Made by a program: the position numbers and the translations under genes. Under the pieces are notes generated by a model that was not told the DNA's origin, made no database searches, and worked only from the letters and a program-made list of their open reading frames with translations. From assembly GCF_023101765.2 (NCBI RefSeq), contig NC_064239.1, forward strand, positions 10,622,315 through 10,686,314: DNA of 64,000 bases, written 5' to 3'. The DNA comes from Spodoptera frugiperda (Eukaryota > Arthropoda > Insecta > Lepidoptera > Noctuidae). Below are positions 1 through 11,198 of this stretch, one piece after another. How positions within the stretch are numbered: position 1 is the first letter of the stretch; every line of letters starts with the position of its first letter.

Positions 1-804
1 GCTTTGTTAAACAAAGACAGTCGTTCAAGCAATGTAATCACACATTTAAAGTCAATTTTTGCACGTCATGGGATACCATTATCTTTAGTGTCTGATGGTG
101 GTCCACAATTTCAGTCAGTAGAATTTAAAAATTTTCTAAATGAATGGGACATAGAACATGTAGTCACTAGCCCATATCATTCACAGTCAAATGGTCAAGC
201 AGAAAGCTCAGTCAAAATTGTCAAAAATATGCTAAGAAAATGTAAGGAAAATGGATCAGATCCATACATAGCATTATTGCATTATAGAAACACACCTAAG
301 AATAATCTGTCGTCACCCGCTCAATTGTTAATGTCTAGAACTTTAAGAGATAACATACCAGTGTCGTATAAAAGGTTAAAGCCAAAGGTTGTAAGATTTA
401 AAGAATATGAAAAGTCTGTTGTCAAAAATAATTTAAATAAGTCAAAGTATTATAATAGGAATACTAAACCATTGTCTATGTTACAACCAAATGATCATGT
501 ATATTTTAAGAGAAATCCTAAGAGTCATTGGGAACATGCCACTGTGAAGGAAAGATGTCCAGATAATAGGTCATACATTGTAGAAGATATAAATAAAGTC
601 AGGTATAGGAGAAATAGGGTACACTTAAGGCATAAATATTGTAATGGCAGTGACAACCCTACTCCTATGAGGTCCAATTCTTCGCAGGGGAGAGATGAGG
701 GTGACAGACAGGAGCCGGAGAATCCAAAATTCCCACAATTGTATAAGACTAAGTCAGGTCGTGTTGTGAGACCAACACAAAGGTTAATCGATGAAATAGA
801 TTAA
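1..804 (+). CDS. Ty3/gypsy retrotransposon integrase, C-terminal part (partial at window edge)
   Basis: The frame is open from the first base of the window, so the 5' part of the polyprotein lies outside. The fragment holds the second half of a retroviral-type integrase core, which joins element cDNA to the host chromosome. Counting from base 4, the second catalytic Asp is residue 31 (SDGGPQF) and the catalytic Glu is residue 67 (SNGQAE), giving the D-35-E spacing of the family. A typical YRNTP segment follows, then a basic tail with a GPY/F-like region and a stop at 802-804. The first catalytic Asp is missing only because of the window edge. The frame has no internal stop, so the copy may be fairly recent. 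The SPAQLLMSRTLR segment resembles Mag-lineage elements. That lineage call is from memory of the family; the integrase identity is secure. Confidence 0.93.
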   Translation, partial: ALLNKDSRSSNVITHLKSIFARHGIPLSLVSDGGPQFQSVEFKNFLNEWDIEHVVTSPYHSQSNGQAESSVKIVKNMLRKCKENGSDPYIALLHYRNTPKNNLSSPAQLLMSRTLRDNIPVSYKRLKPKVVRFKEYEKSVVKNNLNKSKYYNRNTKPLSMLQPNDHVYFKRNPKSHWEHATVKERCPDNRSYIVEDINKVRYRRNRVHLRHKYCNGSDNPTPMRSNSSQGRDEGDRQEPENPKFPQLYKTKSGRVVRPTQRLIDEID

Positions 805-815
805 TTTTTTAATTT

Positions 816-826
816 AAGAAGGGGGA
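816..826 (+). other. Polypurine tract before the 3' LTR
   Basis: The purine run AAGAAGGGGGA lies 12 bases after the integrase stop and directly before the TGTTACATCAC that opens the LTR. This is the expected place for plus-strand priming in a Ty3/gypsy element. Confidence 0.85.
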
Positions 827-1027
827 TGTTACATCACTAATTTAGTATCATTCGTTCATGTCATTACCCCGTCACTATGGTCTGAGGTCAACGACCACTG
901 TCGTTCTAGTGTGTGTCGAGTGCAGTCGCACCTACTAATATAGTAAATAATTAACATTGTAAAATAATGTAAAATACAAGTCATCTCACATCAAGTCGTT
1001 TAATTTAATAAACACAACAACAATACA
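827..1027 (+). mobile_element. 3' LTR of the Ty3/gypsy element
   Basis: The LTR begins with TGTTACATCAC directly after the polypurine tract. A polyadenylation signal AATAAA lies at 1007-1012. I place the end at the CA of ACAACAACAATACA, giving about 201 bp with TG...CA termini. The 5' LTR is outside the window, so the right border and target duplication cannot be confirmed here. Confidence 0.72.
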
Positions 1028-1879
1028 TTTAGTATTTGGCATTTAGCTTAAAATAGATTTTTATTTAAGTATATAAATATCATCTGGTTTTTGTTCCTGG
1101 AAGAAATATTTGATATAAAATTAGCCAGATACCTTATTAATGCAATGTAATCATAGATTGAACCTATCTAATGGATCTCGTCGAGGTACCTACCGTATTT
1201 TTGTTGGACAGAAATGTAAGATGAGGTTCTTCTGACCAATCGCAGCAGCTGTCAAATATTGAACGTTCAATGGTGTGACACTAGCTAAATCCCTATTTGA
1301 TGAATAGCGAAAGTTCCACTTCTAGCCCCATCTGGTGAGCAATTCCAATTCCTGGTTTATACCAATATACAAACAGCTAGTCATCATACCTACTTACAGT
1401 GTATTAAAACCTTTTTGCTGTTAATATATTATTAATTTCCATATAAATTGTAACAGCTAATTTACTCGTCAATCGACTGGGAAAATTACATTTTATTTGT
1501 TGCAATCTCGTGAGAAAATTACCCTCACATTTACTATAAATCCTTTATTATATCGCGGGAATGGTATTATAGTGCGATTTAGAATTTCATTTCCCGAGCG
1601 CCGTCGTGGCGTCATATGCAGTTCACTGCGTCTCGCTGTACCGTCGTCTAGTTATAGGATTTTTTTTTAAATATAAAAATGGCAGAGCACTGGTATTTTT
1701 GTAAATATACTCCGCCATTAGTAGCGGTTTACGAGAGCAAGCTCACAAATTCTAATGTTATTATGATAGATTCTGTGCTTTTGAGGTGCGAGTAGTTTTA
1801 ATTACCAGGGTTTTCCATTTATATCAAACAGCATAATATTACAGCTGCACTTCTTGCTCCACCTGCACAACCTTTTAGA
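1028..1879. other. Unassigned sequence between the LTR and a SINE fragment
   Basis: This is AT-rich DNA with one GC-richer patch at about 1590-1660. I see no coding frame, terminal repeat or recognised family. Confidence 0.5.
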
Positions 1880-2045
1880 CACCACCAACAAACAGTGAAG
1901 GAAAATATCGTGAAGAAAGCTGGTCTTAAATTTTCTAATTATAGGTTTGAAATCGCCAACCCGCATTGAGCATGCTGATTAATGGTTAAACCTTCTTTGT
2001 GTGTACCTTTGGTTAGCACTGTCCACTTATAGACCGTAGAAATGA
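1880..2045 (+). mobile_element. 3' half of a tRNA-headed SINE (type 1)
   Basis: The stretch contains the internal block of the type 1 SINE: GGTTTGAAATCGCCAACCCG, then TTGAGCATGCTGATTAATG, AAACCTTCT and a degenerate 3' end. The tRNA-like head is missing. It matches the better copy at 57741-58006 in order and orientation. These are Pol III transcribed, non-autonomous retroposons moved by a LINE. Confidence 0.65.
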
Positions 2046-2644
2046 TGACTTGAATATCGTAACCAGGTACAAGAACTTATTTGAAAATATTTTAATCTCA
2101 TACCATGAGTGTAACTTATACAAAGGAAGCAAAGGAATTGAGTTCTCAAACCTTGTTCTAATAATCTTTCATATGTAGCTTTACAAAAAAATACTTTTAG
2201 TCAGTCAGACAAATTGGAACAGGATTGGCATTGAAAATTAACAAGTTTAAATCCAAACAACATTATCCAACCCAAATATCGATCCTAGTGCCTAAATTTA
2301 GCAGGACGTGTAGACACTTGTCTAACCTTGTTTGAAACTAAGTTGTCATTTCACGGTCCTACTGTCCAGTTACATTAAATGTTTATCAGAAGGACAACTC
2401 AAATAAGGACCAAAAGGGATATATTTGCCTGAAGAAAAAACAAGAACTATTTACAAGAATGTTTGGTTGTAATATAAACTTTATAGACATTGTCTGATAA
2501 GAATTTATTGGTCAATTTTGTGTAAAATCCAGAACTTGCAGAATTAATATGCAAGAGTGAATATACGGATTAGTCAATGGTAACCTAAGTAAGCCTATGG
2601 AGTGTTAGATTCTCACAGCACCAGAGGTGATACAAATAGTTAAT

Positions 2645-2760
2645 TAACTAAAAATCACGGTTTACTCACGTCCATGAATGGAAAAATCTCTACTAGTTTG
2701 GAGTCACAGAGGGACTCTTCATCATGAGCAGCGTACGCAGACCCGTTGGCGCTGGCGGCG
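2645..2760 (+). mobile_element. MITE family A fragment (GTTTACTCACGT terminus)
   Basis: The stretch opens with TTAACTAAAAATCACGG and TTTACTCACGT, then CTCTACTAGTTT, GAGTCACAGAGGGACTC and ATGAGCAGCGT. The same blocks recur at 34472-34650 and 56265-56418, and the first two in the foldback at 11046-11198. No coding capacity is seen. The right end is lost in a GC-rich patch running to about 2830. Confidence 0.65.
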
Positions 2761-2839
2761 TTGCACGGCCATCGAGCCTTTTGCCGGCAAGCACGCGCGT
2801 TGTCCTCTAACTCCGAGAGCGGGTTACGAGTAACTACTG

Positions 2840-3600
2840 CTTTCTTTTCTTAAATGTTTAAAGCCTTTAAAGTCTAACAAATCTTTGCAAAATAGTATTA
2901 AACTTCCACAACAAACATTGTACCCAATTAATGGAAACCTATTGTGTTTGAAGACCATTTCTAACATTAGAATTCACAGTTCACTGTTTACCTTAGTGAT
3001 TTGTCTATTAATTAGACAAATTCCGACCATCTCAATTTAGTCAATACATGCTACTAGACGCATAATTTCGTCTGTATTAATATTATGTCACGAATAATCA
3101 TATTACATACTATGGTACCTGAATTCGACGAGATCTTACTTAACAGTATGACGAACAAACAATATTGTATTGCTTACCAATAGGTAGAAACGGTTACACA
3201 TCAAGCTATACAAAACCAATATAAACTGACCCCTGAATGTGCGGAAATATCATACAAAGCGGGACCATTATAAACTGGTTTTTGGTCTTTTTGATGTGCA
3301 GTTTCGTGCACCTAAATTTTAGAGCGCTTTGTAACTGGATATAGCTTTGATATAATTATATTGAATGAACCTTGGATTCAATAGTTATTTAGTGATATAT
3401 CTGCGTATTGAAATGCAATATTGAATTTAGATGTAGAGAAATTTTGTCGGATCTAGAGCATCATATATTATTGACTAATTTAATATTTTTGTTAATTAAA
3501 TATTGTATAATGGCCGGATGAAACAGTAAAACTCATTTATAATAACTTCTAAGACATCATTTATTATCTTGATAATATTAATTATGCGAAAGTTTGTATA
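2840..3600. other. Unassigned AT-rich sequence
   Basis: I found no supported gene, RNA or repeat in this stretch. Confidence 0.5.
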
Positions 3601-3601
3601 T

Positions 3602-3745
3602 TTGTTTGTTTGTTACTCCTTCGCGTCAGAACGGCTGAAGGGTTCGGGATACAATTTGGAACAGGGGCAGATTATGGTATAGCACATAGGCTACTTTTTC
3701 CTACAGGAACGCAGACAAATCTGCTAGCAGAAACTAATGATCAAA
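3602..3745 (+). repeat. Dispersed retroposon fragment with TTTGTTTGTTTGTTACTC start
   Basis: The stretch resembles a common moth retroposon 3' segment: a GTTT run, GTTACTCCTTCGCGTCAGAACG, then ACATAGGCTAC and a passage ending near CAAATCTGCTAGCAGAAACT. It is non-coding. The class (RTE-type LINE tail or its SINE partner) is not certain. Confidence 0.5.
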
Positions 3746-5545
3746 TGGTTACAACATAATATTATGTAGCAGAAAAACATTGTATGACTGTACATAACGA
3801 GAACATTGTACATAAAATTAAAATGTAAGTACGCAAGTCATTTCGAATCACATAAAGGTTACAATCGGTAACCAATATCTAAGTAATAAATCGAGACCAT
3901 CAAAGTTATGTTAACTGGTACATTACAAGTTAATTTTATGATTTTATCTAAGGGTTTACTTATCTCAGCCGTTTATCAGTTGTAGGGCCGTAAAATACGC
4001 CTTCGGGGGTTATGCAAATGTAGAGTATCAGTTCGTAGAGATTGTAGTCAGTAGTTCTGAATAATATTTACCTACATAAATTAATTTTTGTATGAATTAA
4101 AGTATAATAAGTAAAACATTAATTAAAATAAATTATGAACGTGTTATTGTTTGTGATAAATCACATCTTTTTCTTCTAATCTTAAATGGCGCTTATCATG
4201 TTCTCTCACTCGCACACTAGTGCCGTCTCTACTCTCGCCTATACATACATGTAGATTAAAAATATTCTGGATGTGTTTTCAGTCTTGGTGGTGCTCAGTG
4301 ATTAAAAATAATTTATTGATAATAAAACTCGCTACATGTCTTTCAAATTTTCATGTTTCATTCGGGCGATGCTGTTCGCAGAAACTAGTTTGAAATTAAT
4401 GTAATCCAGTAGCGATTCTAAAATTTTTAATTAAAAAAAAATGCATTTTATATGCTAATCGTACTATTTGTCAACGCAAGTACATGTTGCCAATTAAGAT
4501 TCCTATCTTTAATGCATTGGCTTATACCTAAACACGTTTGTAAAATGTAACTCCCACTCTTCGTTATTTCTCTTACCTACATTAAATTGGCGGTTTTAAA
4601 TTTAAGAGTGAACCAGTTTTAAAAAGTGGGCGTACATAGATAACCACAATGTCACTTATGATCAAACAAATATCAAGTGTACACAACCTACATAATATTT
4701 TGTTTTAAAATCTAAATTCCCTTGAAATACATGCTTGTAAATGTCAAACTCTGAAATTATAAACCACAATACTCAACCCCAATACTGCTAACGTCGTATC
4801 TGCCGTATCAATTACGCCAACGTACATAAGCAAAAAATAAAAACATCCCAATTATTAATTTCATTTCAGAAATTACTAAAGTCCAAATAATCAATTCCTT
4901 TTTTTCACGTAAAGCATGCGTTCAAAAGTTGGCAGCAACTTCAGGAAATTTAACGTCGTCGTATGGGCCCCAAACATGGGCACACTGATCATCAAAAAAA
5001 GAAAGACACGCTACGCCACTGCTACTATAACTGCAAAATGATTTACACATTAAAACCCAATTAAGCATACAAACAAACAAAACGAAATACTTTCTGATCG
5101 TTCATGTATTTAATGAGTTTAACCACGATATTTCGATCAATTTCCCCAAGTATTGTTCCAAGTCCATTGACACGAAGCTCTTTGAGATTAAAATAAATAA
5201 AATCTACCAAGCCTGAATAGCGGACAAAGCCGCGGGAAATCCATTACGTCATAAATCGGAATCGTTTTAATTTATAATTTCATCAGAGTGTTTCGACCAT
5301 ACATTGTGCCTGTTAATTAACTTTTTAATCGATTAATGGAAGAAACGATGATTATAGCTCGATGATTTCAACCAATAGTGTTATGAATGAAAAATTGAAA
5401 AGATGAGTGACGGAATGTTGGTTATTTATTCAAAAACTGATAAATAGAATTGGATTAATTTTCTTATTTGATAAACTTAATGATAACGTTATGATCAAGA
5501 TTATGGTCAGATTGTATTTATTTGTTTTTAAAGGAGTGTATTACC
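3746..5545. other. Unassigned AT-rich sequence
   Basis: No gene or complete repeat is supported. A short GCGGACAAAGCCGCGGGAA motif at about 5220-5240 matches the end of the repeat family that also occurs at 36322-36357. Confidence 0.5.
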
Positions 5546-5547
5546 AG

Positions 5548-5735
5548 GCGCAACGAAACATGATTTGACTGCACTTGGCTGTTGTGCGACGTATCGCGGG
5601 TTCGATTTCCGTACAGAGGTGTGATCTACAAATTGTTGTTACGGGTCTGGGGGTGTCATGTGCTTGTGAAATTGTACATTTGTAAACGCACCCACGACAC
5701 AGCAGAATGTCCTAATATGGGACAACGTTTAAAAA
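5548..5735 (+). mobile_element. tRNA-headed SINE (type 3)
   Basis: A tRNA-like head with a B-box GGGTTCGATTTCC at about 5598-5610 is followed by ACAAATTGTTGTTACGGGTC, ATGTGCTTGTGAAATTGTA, GTAAACGCACCCACGACAC and an A-rich end. A second copy lies at 60000-60195 and a headless inverted copy at 36125-36235. It is non-coding and depends on LINE machinery. Confidence 0.75.
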
Positions 5736-6768
5736 AGAATATGTATTGAGCCTTTTGCAAACCACGATATTCAGTTTGAGTAGTCTTACTGAAATTAGCT
5801 ACTATCTCTAGTAGCTAAATTTTATACAATAGTCGAGTACGACAAAAACGCAGATTAAAATATCCATAATTCCGTAGGAATCCAACACAATATTAGGTAT
5901 TAGTTTCTCTTTGTCATTTTAATAGAAATTGTAGAGATAGGGTAGATTAAAATATCACGCTCGTATTTCTAAAGAGGTAGACAGAGACCACCCACGGTCC
6001 AACTGACGAAGTAATTGAAAACTATTTACAGATTTCTCAGAATTCGGTCAAACATTTTAATAAAATATTGGGATGACAAATCCAAGGATACTCTGCTGAG
6101 ATTTTATATTATGAATAAATTCTTATCTCGGATTAATTGGTTTTTGATTTGAGATCCGTAGTTTAAATTAGAGTTTTAAAATAACTGGCTTCTCTGAAGG
6201 ATGAAAGGACGTAGCTTATTTTTATGTTTTTCTAAATTCAAAATGATCATAACTCCTGTTCCATGATTAAAATTATTTTTATTTTAGGAAATTTACTCGA
6301 TTTTAATCTTTAGTTCAATACGTTTGTGATTTGTTTTCGTATGCAATACTTAAATTATTATTATTTATTTTAACTTAAGTAAGCATATGATGCTTGCTGG
6401 TAGGTTCTGATTCAGCAAGGAACTATAATTATATGTGTTTGTACGATATTATTATCAAAAATTATAATTACATCTTGTTGATAGTTTTGGATCGTGTCAG
6501 ACCATGGTTCGCCTCAAAACAGTAATGAAGTGAATTATCAAATACATCTTTTAGTAACTATACCTATTGTTACAAAATTACAGTTCAAAACTTTTTTGGT
6601 CATTGCACTGTGGGCATGCATATAATATGACTGTGTTTGTGTGTGTGTGGATCTGTGGGTGTACAGAGGAACAAACGCGGTAGACGAAACGCTTTGTGAT
6701 TTTTTCTGTTTACTTTTTCATTTCACTTTTTGTGTGTTACTGAAACTCTGTTGCTATGGGTATTTGCG
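5736..6768. other. Unassigned AT-rich sequence
   Basis: Nothing supportable was found. There is a short TG-rich run near 6630-6660. Confidence 0.5.
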
Positions 6769-6937
6769 TAAGGGTGCTTTTCCGTCAGAGATTTGCTATG
6801 TTACGTAGCTGTGGATGCGTTTGTCTTCTACTAATTATATTTATCGGTACACAAAGCAAAGTACTGGTGAAAACGGACTCAGCTAAGCTATGTTTTTTAT
6901 ATGGAAATATTTTTATAGAGAAATAAAGAAGTGCTAT
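6769..6937 (+). mobile_element. MITE fragment, GTGCTTTTCCACCAG family, left half
   Basis: The left terminus TAAGGGTGCTTTTCCGTCAG is followed by GATTTGCTATGTTACGTAGC, the internal part, and GTGCTATGGACGCGTGCT. The right terminus is missing, replaced at 6938 by a SINE head. More complete copies lie at 13161-13487 and 23114-23437. Terminal inverted repeats and lack of coding capacity fit a cut-and-paste MITE. Confidence 0.7.
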
Positions 6938-6990
6938 GGACGCGTGCTCGGCAGTCGCACTTGCGACCATGTGGCCAACAAGGCACCACA
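6938..6990 (-). mobile_element. tRNA-like head of a type 2 SINE (fragment)
   Basis: On the minus strand the stretch reads GCCTTGTTGGCCACATGG, then TCGCAAGTGCGACTGCCGAG. This is the tRNA-derived head of the SINE that is fuller at 14730-14990. The body is missing. Confidence 0.6.
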
Positions 6991-8317
6991 ATTACCTACT
7001 ATGAATATTCTAAAAATAAAAAAGTGTAATATACGGTATAGTCTTCTTGATTAAATTTATATAATCTCGGTCAATCTCATAAAATAAGAAGTTAGGAATC
7101 TAATATTCTAACCCAATTAACCCATATGTGACTTAATTCAGTTAAAGAAAATTTTGATCTAGTTTCAATTATAATAATTATATTTTTATTGGTAACTAAA
7201 GTAAAATTAAAAACTTTCATTTAATTTAACAGATTAACAATACATTGTTAATCCTTCTACGGATTAATATTTTAAAAGTTTTAATTAATTTTGAGAACGA
7301 GTACCATTTAAACATTTGGACTAAGATTGTTAAGGTTTTGTTACTTAGTTTAGCATGTTGTTTAAGTTGTTTCATTTTGTAAAAAGATATTAAAAGTAGG
7401 TAATATCTGGTTTTCTTGCTTGGTAATTTCTAATTTTGAGTATAATTATAAATAGAATAGAAATAGGTGGATATAAAAAGAAAGCGTGTAATAGTGTAAC
7501 TTGTCTCAGGAATTATTAGCCTTAACAATGAAATTGAATCCAAATGGAATAAAAATCTCTTTAATTTAGTAAAAGCGGCTAGTTATAACTAAGAGAAAAA
7601 CGTATTAATCAGCATCACCAGCCGAAAGACGTCCAAAAAGTCCAGCAGACGTCCTCCCCATTAGTTTTAGACGTCCACGTGTACAAACGGCTCCCTCTTA
7701 TTCCTCTATGCCAAACGATAGCTCGCCACTTGCATTTAACGACCCTTGATTTTGTAATACAATTAAACACTTTAATACTATATACAAAAGAGCAGAATCA
7801 GGAAGAGCTATTGTGTTTTCTAATATATTATTTGGGTTAAAACACCGACGGATTTCCAAATTTCAATTCACCTAGATGCCAATGATATAACGTACATATA
7901 CGTGTTCAATGTTTCGAAAGCGAGTTCAATTGCATCGAAAAGACAAAGTGAAACTAGTTCACATCTATGAAACCTACTACACAGACGCAGTACGAAATAA
8001 ATAAAAAAGCAATACACGGAAAAACAGTTATGCAAATATTCACTCGTTATAGATGACTTTCCAAGGTTTGTTATGCATAGCGAACGTCCAATCAGAATTC
8101 CGTATTATTTATGAGATAAAAACCTATATAATGGAATGCAATGGTCAGTTGGATAGTGAAATAGTCAACAACCAATTTTACACGTGGGGAAACCATGTAG
8201 GCATGAGAGTACATTGGTTTAACTAAAATGATACCACGACCTCACCAAAGTGGTGTGAAACTAAGAATGCGTTATGTTTTGTCATGTGAGTAAAGTTAGA
8301 CGAAATGTAAAAAAAAA
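6991..8317. other. Unassigned AT-rich sequence
   Basis: No gene or repeat is supported in this stretch. Confidence 0.5.
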
Positions 8318-8402
8318 ACCGCAGTCAGAAAGAGTGTGACACTCCCTCTCGCCTCGCCCAAGGTGGGAAAAGTCATAGATTTTCCCCCCTAAACAAAAAA
8401 AA
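8318..8402 (+). repeat. Fragment of the CTCCGGAGC/TTTTAGTCAGTAAG dispersed repeat
   Basis: GTGTGACACTCCCTCTCGCC, CTCGCCCAAGGTGGGAAAAG and GTCATAGATTTTCCCCCC form the 3' segment of a repeat that is fuller at 17895-18145, 42060-42205 and 47905-48062. It is non-coding. Confidence 0.65.
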
Positions 8403-9060
8403 ACTCATCTAATGCTGTCAGCGTCAAAGAGTGGAGCTTCATACTATCAAGAGGTCTAACTGCTCTTTTGCTCGTATCCAAAAATGCCTTCCTTTTGAAG
8501 GCAAAGAAAGAATAGAAATTGAATATCAGACACTAGGATCTCGTGTTATGTAGTCGTACTTACTACCAAAATGATGAGGTAATAATATGTTATTACTACA
8601 TTACAGTAATATCTTACTTCATAAGCACTTGCGTGTTGTACAAACCAAATAATATTTGAATTAAGTTATTAATAACTGAACTAGAAGGGAATTAATTCCA
8701 TTCATGCATAAAAATCTCATCACCTCATATTTCAAAACTTATTACATAAAATATTTATATTATATAAAAAAAAACGTTGCAAATAAAAATCGCACGCACT
8801 GTAATGCAAATAGATTTGTTTTTTGCGTGTGTCACGCAAAGAGCGATACCGTGAGTTTGTTCTGTTTAGCCTGTTACTAGGTAATTAAGCTGTACTTGTA
8901 TTTTGGTTGTATTTAATTGAACAAAAGAGGTTTGTTACCTATCTAAAATAGGGTTCAACGACACGAATAAAAAGTTGTTTACTCATCCTTACTATTTCAA
9001 TTTCAAACTAGACTCGTGTGTTGAGTTGTTGTTTTAAGATCTACTTACATCTACTTATAT
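8403..9060. other. Unassigned AT-rich sequence
   Basis: No gene or repeat is supported in this stretch. Confidence 0.5.
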
Positions 9061-9094
9061 GTATAAGTATCGTATTCGTATACTAATATTTATT
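9061..9094 (+). repeat. Left 34-bp direct repeat bracketing the mariner palindrome
   Basis: GTATAAGTATCGTATTCGTA plus the next 14 bases are repeated identically at 10829-10862. The two copies enclose the inverted transposon pair. Such a long flanking duplication is not a normal 2-bp TA target duplication. Confidence 0.85.
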
Positions 9095-9736
9095 GTTGTT
9101 GGATTTTAGTTATTTTAGTTTTAATCAGTTGCCAATACATCAGTTATCATTCCCACATACTAATAATGGCAGAAATATCATTCGTTATACAAATAACAAG
9201 TAATTTCCTGTGAAATTTTGTTTTGTTTCACTAATTTGGTCAATAGATAACTGGATTTATTTCGAAAAAAATATATGACACTAAGCGTATAAACTATTAG
9301 AAAAACTTTTGGTTTATTAGCTACCCAGAAACGTAAAATTATTTACAAAATTCACAAAAACAAATGAATTAATTGATGATAAGTAGAGTGTAGCGCAATT
9401 TCAAAAACATTTTAATTTGCAAAATTTTGTTCAAAATCATCTTCCCTTCGACGAATACATTATCTCTATGACGTTCACTCTTGGGCTGAATATGCGTCTT
9501 ATTTCGTCATTATCTTCAAACATGTTTCGGAGAAGCGATACACGGCCAATTCCTTCTGTATAAACAAGGGACTTCATGTAAAAATCAACCGGCGTTAGGT
9601 TCTGGTCATTGTGCATGCCATGTAGTTGGACTGCCCTACTAATCCAATGCCTGAGAATCAATGTTTTCGACCATTGCCGCACAGTAGTTCGATAATGCAC
9701 TTCACAATCGTCATGTAGAATAAATTTGTCAATCAA
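9095..9736 (-). pseudogene. Mariner/Tc1-like transposase C-terminal remnant, left (inverted) arm
   Basis: The minus-strand frame from 9736 towards 9437 reads like the end of a DDE transposase. It has a TTVRQW segment, a degenerate WI.R segment, LTPVDFYMKSLVY (compare the usual DLTPLDFFLWG...K..VY), GIGRVSLLRNMFEDNDEIRR and a basic tail. The normal stop corresponds to 9412-9414, and non-coding 3' sequence runs out to about 9098. The catalytic core is incomplete and the frame has decayed, so it is inactive. The whole stretch is repeated in opposite orientation at about 10005-10650. Confidence 0.72.
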
Positions 9737-10004
9737 ATTAATAAATTAATTCAATACGTAGAATAAGTTAATTCATTTTGTTTCTAAATTCAAATTTAAA
9801 ACAATGACCCCAGCACATTCCTTAATTTTTTTTCACAATTCTCACCATTTAAATTGTTGGATGAAAAGTAGGGTCCAATCAAATAATTATTTATGATACC
9901 CCTGCAAACATTTGAATTAAAACCGCGATGCGCTAGCGATGGTTTGCTTTTTTCGGAATTTGTTGACTTTTTGTGGCACTAATGGATATTGTGATAGTTT
10001 TACT
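9737..10004. other. Spacer between the two inverted transposase arms
   Basis: This is about 270 bp of AT-rich sequence without similarity between the two sides. It would be the loop if the inverted arms paired. Confidence 0.6.
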
Positions 10005-10828
10005 ATAGATAGTTGCACTATCGAACTACTGTGGGGCAATGGTTGGATACCTTGGTGCCGAGGCGTTATATTGGCATGGGGGTCCAACTACATGGCAAGC
10101 GCGGTGTCCAGAATTCCAACGCTGGTTGATTTTTACACGAAGTCCCTTGTTGATACAGAAGGAATTGGCCGTGTATCGTAATTCTTCTCCGAAACATGTT
10201 TGAAGATAATGACGAAATAAGACGCATATTCAGTCCAAGAGTGACCGTCATAGAGATAAGGAAGTGTGTTCGGGCATGTATTCGTCGTAGGGAAGATGAT
10301 TTTGAACAAAATTTTGCAAATTAAGATGTTTTTGAAATTGCGCTTTTCTCTTTACACTCTACTTATCATCAATTAATTCATTTGTTTTTGTGAATTTTGT
10401 AAATAATTTTACGTTTCTGGGTAGCTAATAAACCAAGGAAGTTTTTCTAATAGTTTATACGCTTAGTGTCATATATTTTTTTCGAAATAAATCCAGTTAT
10501 CTATTGACCAAATTAGTGAAACAAAACAAAATTTCATAGGAAATTACTTGTTATTTTAAAACGAATGATATTTCTGCCATTATTAGTATTTAGAAATGAT
10601 AACTGATGTATTGGCAACTGATTAAAACTAAAATAACTAAAATCCAACCAGTACTTTTTTATTTATTGATCTTTTTGTAATCAATTCGGGATTTTTTTAC
10701 CAAAACCAAAAATGTTGAATATCTCAGAAACTAGCCACTTTCCGCCCAAGGACCTCAGGGCTAATTTTGTAGGAAATTAGTTGTATTATCACCTCCCGAG
10801 AGGAATACGTCGAATTCAAAGTCACCCT
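10005..10828 (+). pseudogene. Mariner/Tc1-like transposase C-terminal remnant, right arm with 3' terminus
   Basis: This is the plus-strand counterpart of the left arm. It contains a degenerate TIELLWGNGW segment, VDFYTKSLVDTEGIGRVS, then after frameshifts the C-terminal tail CVRACIRRREDDFEQNFAN with stop 10322-10324. About 330 bp of 3' sequence is shared with the left arm to about 10650. A further 170 bp, absent from the left arm, ends at CACCCTGTA near 10823-10831, a terminus type I associate with insect mariner-like elements. It is inactive. Confidence 0.72.
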
Positions 10829-10862
10829 GTATAAGTATCGTATTCGTATACTAATATTTATT
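10829..10862 (+). repeat. Right 34-bp direct repeat bracketing the mariner palindrome
   Basis: It is identical to 9061-9094 and directly follows the CACCCT terminus of the right arm. Confidence 0.85.
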
Positions 10863-11045
10863 TTTGTAATTCTTTGTTATTTTGTAAAGATCACTGTCTG
10901 TCATCACACATATATACGGCATATATACAAAGATACACCGGTGGACTATAGACTTGATATAAGCGAGTCTGTCTCCACGGTTGGCAGATCGATTGGAGAT
11001 AGGTTAAACAGATTATTACAATTTTGGTAACAACGTCGTGAGACA

Positions 11046-11198
11046 TTTAACTAAAAATTACAGTTTGCTCACGTGCATTAATAGAGAAAAGTTGTACTAT
11101 TTCCGAATCACAGAGGCTACAGAGTCACACTCTTCATCAGTAGTAGAGCTTTTTTCCATTAATGCACGTGAGTAAATCGTAATTATTAGTTAGTTTAT
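11046..11198. repeat. Foldback MITE (family A), about 55-bp inverted arms
   Basis: The left arm 11046-11099 (starting TTTAACTAAAAATTACAG, with TTTGCTCACGTGCATTAAT) pairs with the right arm at about 11141-11198 (ATTAATGCACGTGAGTAAAT, ending TTAGTTAGTTTA). The loop of about 40 bases contains GAATCACAGAGG and GAGTCACACTCTTCATCA, the core of the family also seen at 2645, 34472 and 56265. It is non-coding. Confidence 0.8.
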
